From the NCBI GenBank assembly GCA_050018455.1, contig JBEKAA010000010.1, forward strand, positions 1 through 64,000: 64,000 bases of DNA, written 5' to 3'. The position numbers and the translations under genes are program-made. Below the pieces are notes generated by a model. The model did no database searches. It worked only from the letters and a program-made list of their open reading frames with translations, and had not been told where the DNA came from. Shown in pieces: positions 30,901 through 42,232 of this stretch (position 1 is the stretch's first letter; each line of letters begins with the position of its first letter). The DNA is from RBG-13-68-16 sp050018455 (GTDB lineage: Bacteria; Acidobacteriota; Thermoanaerobaculia; Thermoanaerobaculales; Thermoanaerobaculaceae).

Positions 30901-33534
30901 TCAATTCGTTCCCTTCCGCTTCTGGGCGTTGATGAGAGCCGCGAATCGGGGGTCGGTCTTGACCTCTTGCAGCGAAGGATCCGCCTCGACCTCGGCGACG
31001 GGGCAGCCGAGCCCCAAGGCCGTGGCGACCCACGCCAGCGTACGCCCGCGGTCGCCGAGCTCCGCGTAAACCAGGGCGATCTGGCGGGCAAGGTCGGCTT
31101 CCTTCTTGCCTTCCGCTTCGACCTTCCGCAGGTAGACCTGCGCCTGTTCCCTGTCACCAAGCGTCGCGTGGTAGCTCGCGAGGTCCACGATGGCCTGGGT
31201 GTCGCGGGGGTCAACGGCAAGGCTCTTCGTGGCAAGCTCGATCGCCTTGGAAAGTGCCTGTCGCGCTTTGGCCTCCTGGCCCGAAATCTGCCGATATTCG
31301 ATGCCGAGGTTCCCCCACAGGACGTAATCATGGTCGTCAATGGCCAGAGCCTTCTCGAACATGGCGGCGGCCTCCCGTGAGTTGCCGCGCCGGTATGCGA
31401 TGGTCCCGAGGTTCGAGTAGGCGATGTAGTTCGGCCTCGCATCGCCCGAGCGCTCGAACATGAGGCGTGCCTCGTCCCAGCGCGACAGATCGAAGTAGAG
31501 CGCGCCGAGATCGTTGAGGAGCAGGTAGTTCTCGGGTGTCAGCTCGAGCGCTTTCCGGTACTCGTGCTCCGCCTCGGTGTGCCGGCTCTGGAGCCAGTAG
31601 AACCGTGCCAGGCGCGAGTAGCCCAGCCAGTAGTCGGGCTGGAGCGAGATGGCTTTCCTGTAGGCCGCTTCGGCTTCCGCCACCTTTTGCAGCTTTGCGT
31701 AGGCTCGACCCAGCTCGACGAGAGCCTGGGCGTCAGAAGGGTTCAGCGCGAGGGCCTTCTGGAAAGCCGTGACGGCGTCCTCGTACTTCCCGGTAACCAT
31801 GCCGATCAAGCCAAGCGTGACCAGGACCTGGGGCAGTGATTCGTCGAGCCGCGCCGCCGTTCGGCAGGCTGCAACGGCCTCCTCGACGGCAGCCGGATTC
31901 TTTGTGTTCCGGTACAGCACGAGGTAGGCCTCGCCAATCGTTGCGTGCGCAAGCGCGAACTTCGGGTCGAGTGCCACGGCGCGCTTGAGCATCGTGATGG
32001 CGACCGCGGGATCGGACGGCCCCTGGTTGTTGTGCAGGGCACCCAGGGCGTGCAGGTACGCGTCCTGCGCCTCGGAGTTGGCCGTGCCGCCGACCGCCAG
32101 TTTCCTGCGCGCCTCAGGCCGCAGCTCCACCTCGAGCATGCCCATGACCGCCTCGAGGACCCGGTCCTCGACGGCACTCAGGTTCGAGAGGGGTTCGTCG
32201 ATGACCCGCGAACGGAGCTGGCGCGACCTCTCGGTGTCGACGAGGTTGAGCGCCAGTCGAACGCCGTCATGGCTGCGCTGAACAGACCCGGTCACCGCAA
32301 GGTTGGCTCCGAAGGCCCGTCGCGCCTCACTCGGCGCTTTGATCTCTCGTGCCCTGAGCTCGCTCTGGGGCACCACCCACAAGGAGCCCTGGAAGATCTC
32401 GACCTGCGTCAGCTGGCTGGTGAGGATCTCGGTCAGGCCGTCGCAGAACGCCCGGTTGGCGGGGTCCTCGCCGACGCTGGCGAAAGGAAGCACCGCCATG
32501 TGCTGCTGGTTCGGGACCGCCTGAATGTGCAGCACGCCCCTGATCACCTTCCGTCCTGTGGGCGTCGCCGCAAGCAGGGCGGCAACGATCACCGCCGCGG
32601 CCGCCGGCACCGCGATCGCGGGCCGAAGCGCGCGGCGCAGTTGCGCCCGGACCCGGAACCGCAGGTTGCCCGGCCCCTGGCTGGGCAGATCCCAGAGGGT
32701 CGGCGCTGTTGCCAGACCGAGCGCCCGTCGGACGTTCTCCAGGTCCGCGACGAGCTCCGCGGCGGTCTGGTAACGAACGGCCGGATCTTTCGCCAGGCAT
32801 CGCCCGACGGCGGCGAGGAGCGACGGCGGGAGGTCCGGCTTCAGCTCGGCGAGAGGGCGAAAATCGTCGTAGACGACGGCGTGGAGCGTCGCGGCATCGC
32901 TTTTCCCGGCGAACGGCAGGCGGCCGGAGAGCATCTCGTAGATCACGACGCCGAGCGACCAGAGGTCGGAGCGGCAATCGGCCGCGTCGCCGCGGGCTTG
33001 CTCCGGCGACATGTACGCCGCCGTGCCGACGACCTGGCCGCTCAGGGTCAGGTGCGCGTGTCCGGCGAGCGAGGCGAGACCGAAGTCCACGATCTTGACC
33101 GTGCCGTCGCGGGTCAGCATCAGGTTGCCCGGCTTGATGTCGCGGTGGACGACGCCGTTCCGGTCAGCCTGGCCGAGCCCGACGGCCGCCTGGATGGCGA
33201 CGGAGAGAACCTCCTCGACGGTCATCGGCCCGCGCGCGAGCCTCGCCCGCAACGGTTCGCCGTCCACGTACGCCATGCAGATGAAGACCTGGCCGTCGGG
33301 GGTCTCGTCGATCTCGTGGATCGTGCAGATGTTGGGGTGATCGAGCGAGCCCGCAGCCTGCGCCTCGTGTGCGAAGCGCTCGCGGGAGGCCGGGTGGCTG
33401 GTGAGCTCTTGCGGAAGAAACTTGAGGGCGACGAAGCGCTTGAGGCGCGTGTCCTCGGCCTTGTAGACGACCCCCATCCCGCCGCCGCCGAGGCGTTCGA
33501 GAATTGAGTAATGAGAGACCGTCGTGCCGATCAC
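30901..33534 (-). CDS. Membrane Ser/Thr protein kinase with TolB/adenylate-cyclase-like and TPR domains
   Basis: An 877-residue protein of the acidobacterial-type kinase layout. The kinase domain (1-270) is complete: glycine loop GGGGMGVVYK, Lys38, HRDIKPGN (130-137) and DFG (150-152). A membrane helix follows at about 310-330. Residues 345-480 (LPFASVGEDPANRAFCDGL) match the domain that often precedes TPR arrays in such receptors. About eight TPR repeats fill 480-840. It probably phosphorylates cytoplasmic targets in response to an external cue sensed by the TPR part. Translation starts at a GTG (33534) behind GAGAGGAGGG. Confidence 0.85.
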   Translation of the reverse strand: MIGTTVSHYSILERLGGGGMGVVYKAEDTRLKRFVALKFLPQELTSHPASRERFAHEAQAAGSLDHPNICTIHEIDETPDGQVFICMAYVDGEPLRARLARGPMTVEEVLSVAIQAAVGLGQADRNGVVHRDIKPGNLMLTRDGTVKIVDFGLASLAGHAHLTLSGQVVGTAAYMSPEQARGDAADCRSDLWSLGVVIYEMLSGRLPFAGKSDAATLHAVVYDDFRPLAELKPDLPPSLLAAVGRCLAKDPAVRYQTAAELVADLENVRRALGLATAPTLWDLPSQGPGNLRFRVRAQLRRALRPAIAVPAAAAVIVAALLAATPTGRKVIRGVLHIQAVPNQQHMAVLPFASVGEDPANRAFCDGLTEILTSQLTQVEIFQGSLWVVPQSELRAREIKAPSEARRAFGANLAVTGSVQRSHDGVRLALNLVDTERSRQLRSRVIDEPLSNLSAVEDRVLEAVMGMLEVELRPEARRKLAVGGTANSEAQDAYLHALGALHNNQGPSDPAVAITMLKRAVALDPKFALAHATIGEAYLVLYRNTKNPAAVEEAVAACRTAARLDESLPQVLVTLGLIGMVTGKYEDAVTAFQKALALNPSDAQALVELGRAYAKLQKVAEAEAAYRKAISLQPDYWLGYSRLARFYWLQSRHTEAEHEYRKALELTPENYLLLNDLGALYFDLSRWDEARLMFERSGDARPNYIAYSNLGTIAYRRGNSREAAAMFEKALAIDDHDYVLWGNLGIEYRQISGQEAKARQALSKAIELATKSLAVDPRDTQAIVDLASYHATLGDREQAQVYLRKVEAEGKKEADLARQIALVYAELGDRGRTLAWVATALGLGCPVAEVEADPSLQEVKTDPRFAALINAQKRKGTN

Positions 33535-33668
33535 GCCTGGAGCCCTCCTCTCGCAATCGTGCGTGGACTACCGTCGTCCGAGCGTTTGCCGCCGAATTGA
33601 CTTTATGCTCTCCATATCGCTCAGCTTGAGTTGTTTGTCAAGGTCAGGCGGATACTCCCAGGTGCATG

Positions 33669-33728
33669 CCTAGAAGCGTGTCCGAGTAAGGAGGCGCCCG
33701 CACCCGCGTACTCGAACAGACTCCTAGG
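33669..33728. repeat. Imperfect inverted repeat, MITE-like
   Basis: Left arm CCTAGAAGCGTGTCCGAGTA (33669-33688) matches the reverse complement of the right arm TACTCGAACAGACTCCTAGG (33709-33728), apart from a few mismatches, around a spacer of about 20 bases. It lies in the gap between the divergent kinase and spermidine-synthase-like genes. Termini like these look like the ends of a small non-autonomous transposon, but no second copy is in the window. Confidence 0.5.
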
Positions 33729-33754
33729 TCGAGCGCGGGCGCGACGGCGCGCGC

Positions 33755-33769
33755 GATAATCGCACCGTG
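33755..33769 (+). promoter_or_regulatory. Candidate leaderless promoter of the spermidine-synthase-like gene
   Basis: GATAAT (33755-33760), six bases, then GTG (33767). There is no ribosome site before the GTG. Same geometry as the permease promoter at 16820. Confidence 0.5.
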
Positions 33770-35932
33770 CACTACACACTTTCGCGAAGCGCGCCCGCTT
33801 CGGCTCTGATGGCTCTCGGGTTCGGGACGTCCGTCGCCCAGGCGGTGCTCCTCCGCGAGGCGATGGCGGCCCTGGGCGGCTCGGAGCTGGCGTGGGGCGC
33901 CGTCCTTGCGCTCTGGCTTGCCGGGATGGGACTCGGCGCCTGGGTCGGAGCGCGGCGCTCGTTCGGAGCGTTGGTTTCCGCGGGCCCGGTCCTGGTTCTG
34001 GTCTTGGCGGCGCTCGGGGTCGTTCTGATTCGCTTCTCGCCTGCTCTCGGCGGGGCGGGCGTCGGTGAGGCCGGCACGGCGTGGCGTGGCGCCTGGCTCT
34101 GGGCGTCGGCGGTCGTCGCCCCGGCGGTCGTCGGCGGGTGGTGTTTCCCGGTGGCGGCGGGCCGCTTCGCCTCCCGAGACGAGGCCGGCACGGCGTACGC
34201 GCTCGAGAGCGGCGGAGCGGCGGTCGGTGGCCTCGCCTTCACGTTTTTGCTGGCTCCGCTCGGGTCCGCGGGGGCGGTTTGCATGGCGGCCGGCGTCTGC
34301 GGAGCCATCTGGCTGGCGGCTGAAGGCCGCCCGCGGCTCGCCGCGCTTCCGCTGCTGGTTGGTCTCGTGCTCATCGGACCGGGGGACCGGGCGCTGGCCC
34401 ATGCGGGTTGGCGCTTCTCGGGGCGCCTGGGGTCGCTCGCCGACTGGCGCGAGACCCGCATGGAGCGTCTCGAGCTGGCATCCGGACGTCCGGCGGCGCT
34501 GTACGCGAACGGCAGGCTCGCGGCGACGTTCCCGGATCGCTACTCGACGGTCGCGCGCGCCCATCTCATGATGCTGCTGCACCCGAACCCGGCGCGCGTG
34601 GCGGCGGTCGGCGCTCTCGCCGACGGCAGCGTCGTGACGATGCTCCGGCACCCGGTCGCCCGGCTCGTCGCCGCCGAGGAAGATCCCGGTCTTGCGTCAG
34701 CGCTGCCGGGCTGGTTCGGGCCGCCTCTCACCGGTGCTCTCGCCGACCCGCGACTGACGGTCGTGGCTGGCGACCCGCTCCGCGTGATTCGGGACCGCGG
34801 GCCATGGGACCTCGTGGTGCTCGCCGACCCGGACCCGACGACGTTGCGCGCGAACCGAACCCGAACCGTCGAGTTCTTCCGGGTCTGCGAGCGCGCCCTG
34901 GCCCCGGGCGGCGTGCTGGTCGTGAGGGTCGGCGTGAGCGACACCTACCTCGGTGGTGGCGGGGGCCGTCTCCTCGCCGTCCTGTCGGCGACTCTGAGAG
35001 AAGTCTTCCGGGCGGCGAGCGCGATTCCGGGGGAGGAGGTGCTGCTTGTGGCCGGTCGCTCGGCGGGGGGACTCGCCATCGATCCGGCGACGATCGCGGC
35101 CCGGTGGCGCGAGCGGAGAATCAGTGACCCGGACTTCGATCCCGACGTCCTGCCGCTCCTCCTCGATCCGGGGAGGGCGGGGCCCCTCGGGGAGTTCCTG
35201 CGAAACGCGAGCGCCCCGGCGAACACCGCCCCGCGCCCCCGGGCCGTCCTTCTGGCGGCAGCGTTGCACGAGGCGAGGGGAGCGCCGCCGATCCTGACCG
35301 CGGCGCGGGCTCTGGAGGGGCGCTCGCCGGTGCCGCTCCTCGCCTGCCTCGTACTGGCCGTCGCGGTCCTCCTGATTTGCGGCGCGCGGGGTGTCTCTCT
35401 CGGCATAGGTTCGGGTGCGGTCGTGGGGTTCGCGTCGATGGGGTGGTGGTTGCTGTTGCTGGCGTGCTGGCAGGGGACGATGGGCTCGGTGTACGGCGAG
35501 ATCGGCGCTCTTTCGGCGGCGTTCATGGCGGGAACGGCGGCCGGAGCCGCCGGCGGAGGCCGTTGGCTGGCGCCTTCGGAGAGGACTCTGGCCTGCCTGC
35601 TTGCGGGCGGGGCCGCGGTGTCGCTCGCAATCGGAAGCGGCGCGCCCCTCGCGTTCCCCAGAGCGGCCATCGTGCCGTTGCTCCTCCTCGCCGGCGCGCT
35701 GACGGGCGCAGCGTTTCCTTCGGTGGCTTCGCTGGCGGGAGGACGGTCGTCTGCGCGCGGAGTCGGGCGCGGATTCGCTGCCGACGAGGTCGGAGCCGCC
35801 GTCGCCGCCCTGGCGGTCGGACTGCTCGTGGTCCTCTGGGCGGGAATCGCCTGGGGCGGCGAGATGATTGCCACTCTCGAGGTTGGTGCCGCCGCGGCGC
35901 TGCTCTTGGCGGCGCGCCGCCGCCGCGAGTAG
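33767..35932 (+). CDS. Spermidine-synthase-like domain fused to membrane helices
   Basis: A 721-residue fusion. Residues 1-210 are six or seven hydrophobic helices, 215-450 resemble an aminopropyltransferase (SpeE) Rossmann domain (AAVGALADGSVVTMLRHPV, VVLADPDPTTLRANRTRT), and 510-721 are five or six more helices. This MFS-like plus SpeE arrangement is widespread but uncharacterised. The usual SpeE glycine motif G-G-G-D-G is replaced by VGALADGSV, so cofactor binding or polyamine chemistry is doubtful. It starts at GTG 33767 and is followed closely by the msr gene. Confidence 0.65.
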   Translation: MHYTLSRSAPASALMALGFGTSVAQAVLLREAMAALGGSELAWGAVLALWLAGMGLGAWVGARRSFGALVSAGPVLVLVLAALGVVLIRFSPALGGAGVGEAGTAWRGAWLWASAVVAPAVVGGWCFPVAAGRFASRDEAGTAYALESGGAAVGGLAFTFLLAPLGSAGAVCMAAGVCGAIWLAAEGRPRLAALPLLVGLVLIGPGDRALAHAGWRFSGRLGSLADWRETRMERLELASGRPAALYANGRLAATFPDRYSTVARAHLMMLLHPNPARVAAVGALADGSVVTMLRHPVARLVAAEEDPGLASALPGWFGPPLTGALADPRLTVVAGDPLRVIRDRGPWDLVVLADPDPTTLRANRTRTVEFFRVCERALAPGGVLVVRVGVSDTYLGGGGGRLLAVLSATLREVFRAASAIPGEEVLLVAGRSAGGLAIDPATIAARWRERRISDPDFDPDVLPLLLDPGRAGPLGEFLRNASAPANTAPRPRAVLLAAALHEARGAPPILTAARALEGRSPVPLLACLVLAVAVLLICGARGVSLGIGSGAVVGFASMGWWLLLLACWQGTMGSVYGEIGALSAAFMAGTAAGAAGGGRWLAPSERTLACLLAGGAAVSLAIGSGAPLAFPRAAIVPLLLLAGALTGAAFPSVASLAGGRSSARGVGRGFAADEVGAAVAALAVGLLVVLWAGIAWGGEMIATLEVGAAAALLLAARRRRE

Positions 35933-35954
35933 GATGCGGCACGGGGAGGGATCG

Positions 35955-36416
35955 ATGGAGCCTCGCCAGAAGAAGGCGCGATACGCGCGGGTCGTCGAGC
36001 AGCTGAGAGAGCTCTTCGGCGCGACCCGCGATCCCGAGGCCCGGATGGCGACTGCGGCGGCGCTCCTGCACGCCAAGCTGCCGGGCTTTCTCTGGACGGG
36101 CTGGTACCTCCTTCGCAACGGCGAGCTGACCGTGGGCCCGTACCAGGGCCCGCTGGCCTGCCTCGTGCTCAAGGCCCACACCGGCGTCTGCTGGGCCGGC
36201 ATCGACCGGGGCGAGACCTTGATCGTCCCCGACGTGCACGCATTCCCCGACCACATCGCGTGCGACCCGCGCTCGCGCTCGGAGATCGTGGTGCCGCTCC
36301 GCGACGGCTCCGGCGCCATCGTGGGCGTTCTCGACGTTGACGCGGAGGAACTCGCGTACTTCGAGGAGGACGACCGCGAAGGCCTCGAAGGTGTCGTCGC
36401 GCTGATCCTCGCCTGA
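35955..36416 (+). CDS. msrC: Free methionine-(R)-sulfoxide reductase (GAF type)
   Basis: A 153-residue GAF-domain enzyme that reduces free methionine-R-sulfoxide. The signature is complete: VGPYQGPLACLVLKAHTGVC, VPDVHAFPDHIACDPRSRS and EIVVPL. Three cysteines (ACL, GVC, IACD) occupy the catalytic and resolving positions known for fRMsr. I start at ATG 35955 behind GGGGAGGG; an ATG at 35934 is possible. It lies 22 bases after the membrane fusion gene and is probably co-transcribed. Confidence 0.88.
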   Translation: MEPRQKKARYARVVEQLRELFGATRDPEARMATAAALLHAKLPGFLWTGWYLLRNGELTVGPYQGPLACLVLKAHTGVCWAGIDRGETLIVPDVHAFPDHIACDPRSRSEIVVPLRDGSGAIVGVLDVDAEELAYFEEDDREGLEGVVALILA

Positions 36417-36727
36417 CCGCCCTCCCACGACACCCACAGCCGGTGCTCTGCGAGCGCCCAGACCGTGCGCCCATAATCCGGCGCGCTTGTGAACAGCGAA
36501 ATGTGTTGACTTTCACAAGCACAAAACCGTTCGCGCCTCATCTTGATTTTGTGCCAACTTGCACGAGCAGGCCATGGAGTCTCAACGGTTTAGGGGTTCT
36601 TGACACCGGGAATTAATCGGCATATGTTCCGCGTAATTTGTCGCTGGGGCGGGGGTTCAGTTCACGCGGTGCATTTCAGTATGGAGTGGACGGTCCCGGG
36701 AAGGGACGTCGGGCAAAGGGGGGGAGA
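36417..36727 (+). promoter_or_regulatory. Promoter region of the OFA transporter
   Basis: About 310 bases, less GC-rich than its surroundings. A textbook sigma-70 promoter lies at 36600-36628: TTGACA, 17-base spacer, TATGTT. Upstream (36500-36525) is a second TTGACT with nearby CACAAGCAC and GTGCCAACTTGCACGAG segments that could bind a regulator. AATTAATCGG within the spacer adds to the AT-richness. The leader to the ATG at 36728 is about 90 bases, ending in GGGGAGA. Confidence 0.65.
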
Positions 36728-37978
36728 ATGAGCAACAGCGTCGGTGCGCAATCGGGAAGCCACCTGAATCGATGGTGGCACGTGGTGGGCGGGCTCTGCA
36801 TGAACCTCGCGCTGGGTTCGCTCTACGCATGGAGCGTTTTCGTCGCGCCGCTCGAGAAAGAGTTCGGCTGGAAGCGGGCGGACACCTCCACGGTCTTCAC
36901 CGTGGCCATCGTGGTCTTCGCGCTGAGCTTCATCTTCGCGGGCCGGTTGCAGGACAAGTTCGGGCCGTTTCGCATATCCGTTACGGGCAGCGTCTTTCTC
37001 ACGCTCGGCTTCCTGCTCTGCACCAGGACGAGCAGCCTGACCTACCTCATCGTGTGTTTCGGCGTGCTGGTGGGGATAGGCAACGGCTTCGGCTACGCGA
37101 CGCCGATTCCCGTCATGGCCAAGTGGTTCCCGGACAAGCGCGGACTGGCCGTCGGCCTCGCAGTGGCCGGCTACGGCGGCGGGTCGGCGATCTTCGGGCC
37201 CATGGCGAACCTGTGGCTGATCCCAACCTACGGATGGCGCACCACGTTTGCCGTTCTCGGGGTCGTGTTCTTCGGCATGACCCTCATCGGAGCCTTCCTG
37301 CTCAAGAACCCGCCGGTTGGGTACCGGCCCGCGGGTTGGGTGCCGGCGCCGGCATCGAAGGCGGCGGCGACGACCTACGAGTTCTCGCCGGGTCAAATGT
37401 GGCACACCGCGCCGGCCTACTTCATGTGGATCGCCTATGCCCTTGGCACTTCGGCGGGCCTCATGGTCATCAGCCAGTTGGTTCCCTTCGCCAAGAGCAT
37501 GAAGATCCCGAGCGAGGCTCTCCAGACGATGACCCTGTTCGTCGGAGCCGTTGGCAGCGCCTCGGGCCGAGTCCTCTCAGGCTGGATGTCGGATGCTCTC
37601 GGACGGCTCAACGTCCTTCGCTTGATGGTCGCGATCTCCGCGGTGGCCATGCCGCTCCTGTACCTGACCGGCGGCACCGTCGCGATGTTGTACGTCATGG
37701 TTTTCATCGTCTACTGGTGCTTCGGGACACAACTGTCGGTTAACGCGTCGACGACCGCCGACTTCTGGGGCACGAAGAACGCCGGCATCAACTACGGCAT
37801 CCTCTTCACCGCCTACGGGGTCGCCGGCATCATCGGGCCCAAAATCGGCGGCAAACTCTTCGATCAGTACAAGAACTACCAGGCCGCGTTCTACGTGGCC
37901 GGGGCGCTGGCAGTCGTTGCTCTCGTGTTCGAGTTCCTTGCGAAACGGCCATCGGCTCCGGCGGGCAGCGGCGCATGA
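36728..37978 (+). CDS. OFA-family MFS transporter (oxalate/formate antiporter type)
   Basis: A 416-residue, 12-helix major facilitator. LNRWWHVVGGLCMNLALGSL followed by YAWSVFVAPLEKEFGW is the standard OFA N-terminus, and FAGRLQDKFGPF and GWMSDALGR are the loop 2-3 and 8-9 motifs. The family exchanges or imports small carboxylates such as oxalate, formate, lactate or acetate. Position next to acetyl-CoA synthetase and CstA suggests a monocarboxylate such as acetate, pyruvate or lactate. The start is ATG 36728 after GGGGAGA. Confidence 0.85.
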   Translation: MSNSVGAQSGSHLNRWWHVVGGLCMNLALGSLYAWSVFVAPLEKEFGWKRADTSTVFTVAIVVFALSFIFAGRLQDKFGPFRISVTGSVFLTLGFLLCTRTSSLTYLIVCFGVLVGIGNGFGYATPIPVMAKWFPDKRGLAVGLAVAGYGGGSAIFGPMANLWLIPTYGWRTTFAVLGVVFFGMTLIGAFLLKNPPVGYRPAGWVPAPASKAAATTYEFSPGQMWHTAPAYFMWIAYALGTSAGLMVISQLVPFAKSMKIPSEALQTMTLFVGAVGSASGRVLSGWMSDALGRLNVLRLMVAISAVAMPLLYLTGGTVAMLYVMVFIVYWCFGTQLSVNASTTADFWGTKNAGINYGILFTAYGVAGIIGPKIGGKLFDQYKNYQAAFYVAGALAVVALVFEFLAKRPSAPAGSGA

Positions 37979-38059
37979 CCGTGGTGCGCCCGGGCGGGGC
38001 GAATCGGAAGCAGTACGGGGTGCAGCGCGCGAGAATCACATACTAGACAGCAAGTGCTT

Positions 38060-38080
38060 GGCCCTGCCGGCGGCAGGGCC
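38060..38080 (+). terminator. Perfect hairpin after the OFA transporter
   Basis: GGCCCTGCC and GGCAGGGCC (9 bp) around a 3-base loop. It has no T-tract, so it may be a pause or processing site rather than a full terminator. Confidence 0.5.
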
Positions 38081-38103
38081 TGATCGAAAGGGAGGCTGGC
38101 CAG

Positions 38104-38256
38104 ATGGCATCTGAGAAACCGAATTGGGCAATCGAGACCTTGCAGGTGGACGTTAAGAAGTACCCGCCGCCGGCCGCGTTTGCCGCCTCTCCGCAGTATG
38201 CGCCGGCCTGGCTCAGGTTCTCAACGAGGTCTACGGGCATACGGTCTGGCCCATGG
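38104..38256 (+). CDS. Short ORF before acs, possible remnant or small protein
   Basis: A 50-codon frame (ATG 38104, preceded by AAGGGAGG) beginning MASEKPNWAIETLQVDVKKY followed by PPPAAFAAS. The Y-P-P-P-x-x-F phrase resembles the start of acetyl-CoA synthetases, including the acs gene 300 bases downstream. A protein-like stretch (AQVLNEVYGHTVWPMGVV) continues in the next frame from about 38211, so this may be a frameshifted fragment of an older gene. Low confidence that it is expressed. Confidence 0.35.
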
Positions 38257-38326
38257 GGGTCGTGAAGAACGTGAAGAAGTGGAGAGGAACGGTCGAGGCC
38301 ACAAGCCACTATGTCCAGGATCCCTC

Positions 38327-38360
38327 CCCGGGGAAGGGAGCAAAACGTCCCTTCCCCGGG
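38327..38360 (+). terminator. Strong hairpin in the acs leader
   Basis: A perfect 13-bp stem (CCCGGGGAAGGGA / TCCCTTCCCCGGG) with an 8-base loop GCAAAACG, 42 bases before the acs start. No T-tract follows. It could end the upstream transcript, stabilise the acs mRNA or act as an attenuator. Confidence 0.6.
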
Positions 38361-38402
38361 CTTCCAACACGAACCTAGGTCACACGACAAGGAGACCTGA
38401 AG

Positions 38403-40445
<2,043 letters not shown>

Positions 40446-40522
40446 AGGGGAAGATCTCCGTTCACCCAAGTGGCCCGAATTATTGGTTTGGGAACACGCT
40501 TCATGCCCGAAAGGAGGGCGAA

Positions 40523-41887
40523 ATGTCGCCAAGAACACCGTTGTTCGTTGTTTTCGCCACCGTAGTCGCGATGTTGGCCGTGGGAGCAAGCACCCCCGCG
40601 GCGGCACAGCAACTCGCCGATCAGGGGGTCACCTCGGCGCTACTTCAGCCGCTCGACGCGTCAGGCGGAGACGGCGGCGGAGCCGCCGACCCGGCCGGCG
40701 CGGCGGCGTCTGCGGGGGCCACGACGGCCCCGGAGCAGGGTATCGCGGTCAAGCTGGGCGGGAAGGAGACGCTGACGATCAAGGGATTCCTCAGCGCGAC
40801 CTATTTTGCCGAGGATGCGAACTTCGACGGGGGGTTCGGAAACGGGCAGAACGCCGAGTGGCCGACCGCCAACTACGCGACCAGCAAGTGGTTCAACGGC
40901 GGCGACATTCGCAACAGCCGGCTCACCCTCGCATTCGACGGTCCCCAGACCGCCGACGGGTGGAAGATGGGCGCCCTGCTGGAGGGCGACTTTTTCGGCG
41001 GCAACGTCGGCAGCGGCGCGTTCAGCGGGCAGCAGGACATCGCGCGCATCAGGCTCGCATACACCGACCTGACCAACGGCGGGACGACGATCCGCATCGG
41101 GCAGTTCTGGTCGCCGTTCTTCGGCGAGGTTCCGGAGTCGCTCTCCCACATCGCCTTCCCGCTCGGCTACGGCTCCGCGGGCATGGCGGGGTGGCGGTTC
41201 CCGGGTGTCTTCCTCTACCAGAGCCTCACCCCCGCGGACGCGGCCACGAAGATCCAGCTCGACCTCGCGGCGATGGAGGGCTCGTGGAGCGGGCCGGCCG
41301 CAGGCGAGCTCAACAACCAGACGTTCGGCAACGTGGGGTTCCGCGGCCAATTCGACGCCAGGCTCAACTTCTCCGGCAAGGACGGCGCGGGCAACGCCTG
41401 GAAGCTCTACGTCGTCGGTCACTACGACGAGAAGGACCTCCAGGGCGTCGGCGGTTCCTACCCCGCGCAGCACGGGGACAACTCGCTGAACGGCAGCGCC
41501 GCCGAACTCGGCGGGAGCTACAAGATCGGCTCGTTCCTGATCCACGGGAACGTCTACACGTCGAAGGCCGACGGCCAGAACTTCACCGACCTCACGCAGT
41601 TCGGCGACATCAAGGACGTCGGCGGCTGGCTGCAGCTCGGTTACGACCTCACCAAGCGGTGGAGCGTCTTCGCGTTCTACGGGGCCGAAAATGCGAACCG
41701 CAACGACGTGCTCGAGTGGGTGGGCACGGCCGGCAGAGTCAAGAACCAGCAGGCAGTGGGCATGCTCCAGTGGTCGCTCGGCCAGTACCAGGTGGGTCTG
41801 GAGTGGCTGCACGATCAGGTCACCCTTGGCACCAACGCCCAGCTGAAGGGAAACCAGATCGCGCTGAGCACGAGATTCTTCATCTAG
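40523..41887 (+). CDS. Outer-membrane porin (beta-barrel)
   Basis: A 454-residue exported protein with a clear signal peptide (LFVVFATVVAMLAVGASTPA followed by AAA), then a Gly/Ala/Asp-rich linker and a barrel of alternating strands (TLTIKGFLSATYFAED, NSRLTLAFDGPQ, TTIRIGQFWSPFFGEVPESL), ending in IALSTRFFI. It resembles the porin/DcaP-like proteins that pass small organic acids. ATG 40523 follows AAAGGAGGG. It is 77 bases after acs and before a very strong hairpin, so acs-porin is probably an operon. Confidence 0.8.
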   Translation: MSPRTPLFVVFATVVAMLAVGASTPAAAQQLADQGVTSALLQPLDASGGDGGGAADPAGAAASAGATTAPEQGIAVKLGGKETLTIKGFLSATYFAEDANFDGGFGNGQNAEWPTANYATSKWFNGGDIRNSRLTLAFDGPQTADGWKMGALLEGDFFGGNVGSGAFSGQQDIARIRLAYTDLTNGGTTIRIGQFWSPFFGEVPESLSHIAFPLGYGSAGMAGWRFPGVFLYQSLTPADAATKIQLDLAAMEGSWSGPAAGELNNQTFGNVGFRGQFDARLNFSGKDGAGNAWKLYVVGHYDEKDLQGVGGSYPAQHGDNSLNGSAAELGGSYKIGSFLIHGNVYTSKADGQNFTDLTQFGDIKDVGGWLQLGYDLTKRWSVFAFYGAENANRNDVLEWVGTAGRVKNQQAVGMLQWSLGQYQVGLEWLHDQVTLGTNAQLKGNQIALSTRFFI

Positions 41888-41920
41888 TTCGAGCGTGAAC
41901 GGTCACCACCGTTCCGGCAG

Positions 41921-41956
41921 CCGCGAGACACCCGGCGGGGTCCGGGTGTCTCGCGG
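41921..41956 (+). terminator. Strong hairpin after the porin gene
   Basis: A perfect 15-bp stem, CCGCGAGACACCCGG / CCGGGTGTCTCGCGG, with a 6-base loop, about 30 bases after the porin stop. Probably the terminator of the acs-porin unit even without a T-tract. Confidence 0.7.
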
Positions 41957-42232
41957 GACTGCTCTCGGCCGGGGCCCGTAGCCGCCCTTGCATCGCGACA
42001 CAGGGGGCATTGGAAAGGCCGCCGGCTACCCGGTTCGAGGCCGTGGACCAGGACGGTCGACGAGGACCCTCACCAGGCGGCGGGGCGGAACGGCGACCGG
42101 GCGTTCACACTCTCGTCGATCGAATCTCGGCAAGGAGAGAGCCAGCCGTTCGGCATCACGGTCTTGCTTCCGCAAGAAGGGAGCGCCGCGGCCTATTCGG
42201 CCGCACGCGATGGGCGCAAGGCCAGGAGGCGA
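41957..42232. other. Non-coding stretch between convergent porin and cstA
   Basis: About 275 bases. Short open frames occur but none has a ribosome site or recognisable sequence. I see no RNA gene or repeat. Confidence 0.4.

Noticed and set aside
41957..42232. tRNA-like GGTTCGAGGCC segment near 42032
   Set aside because: Only the T-arm-like phrase is present; no acceptor, D or anticodon stem can be drawn around it.
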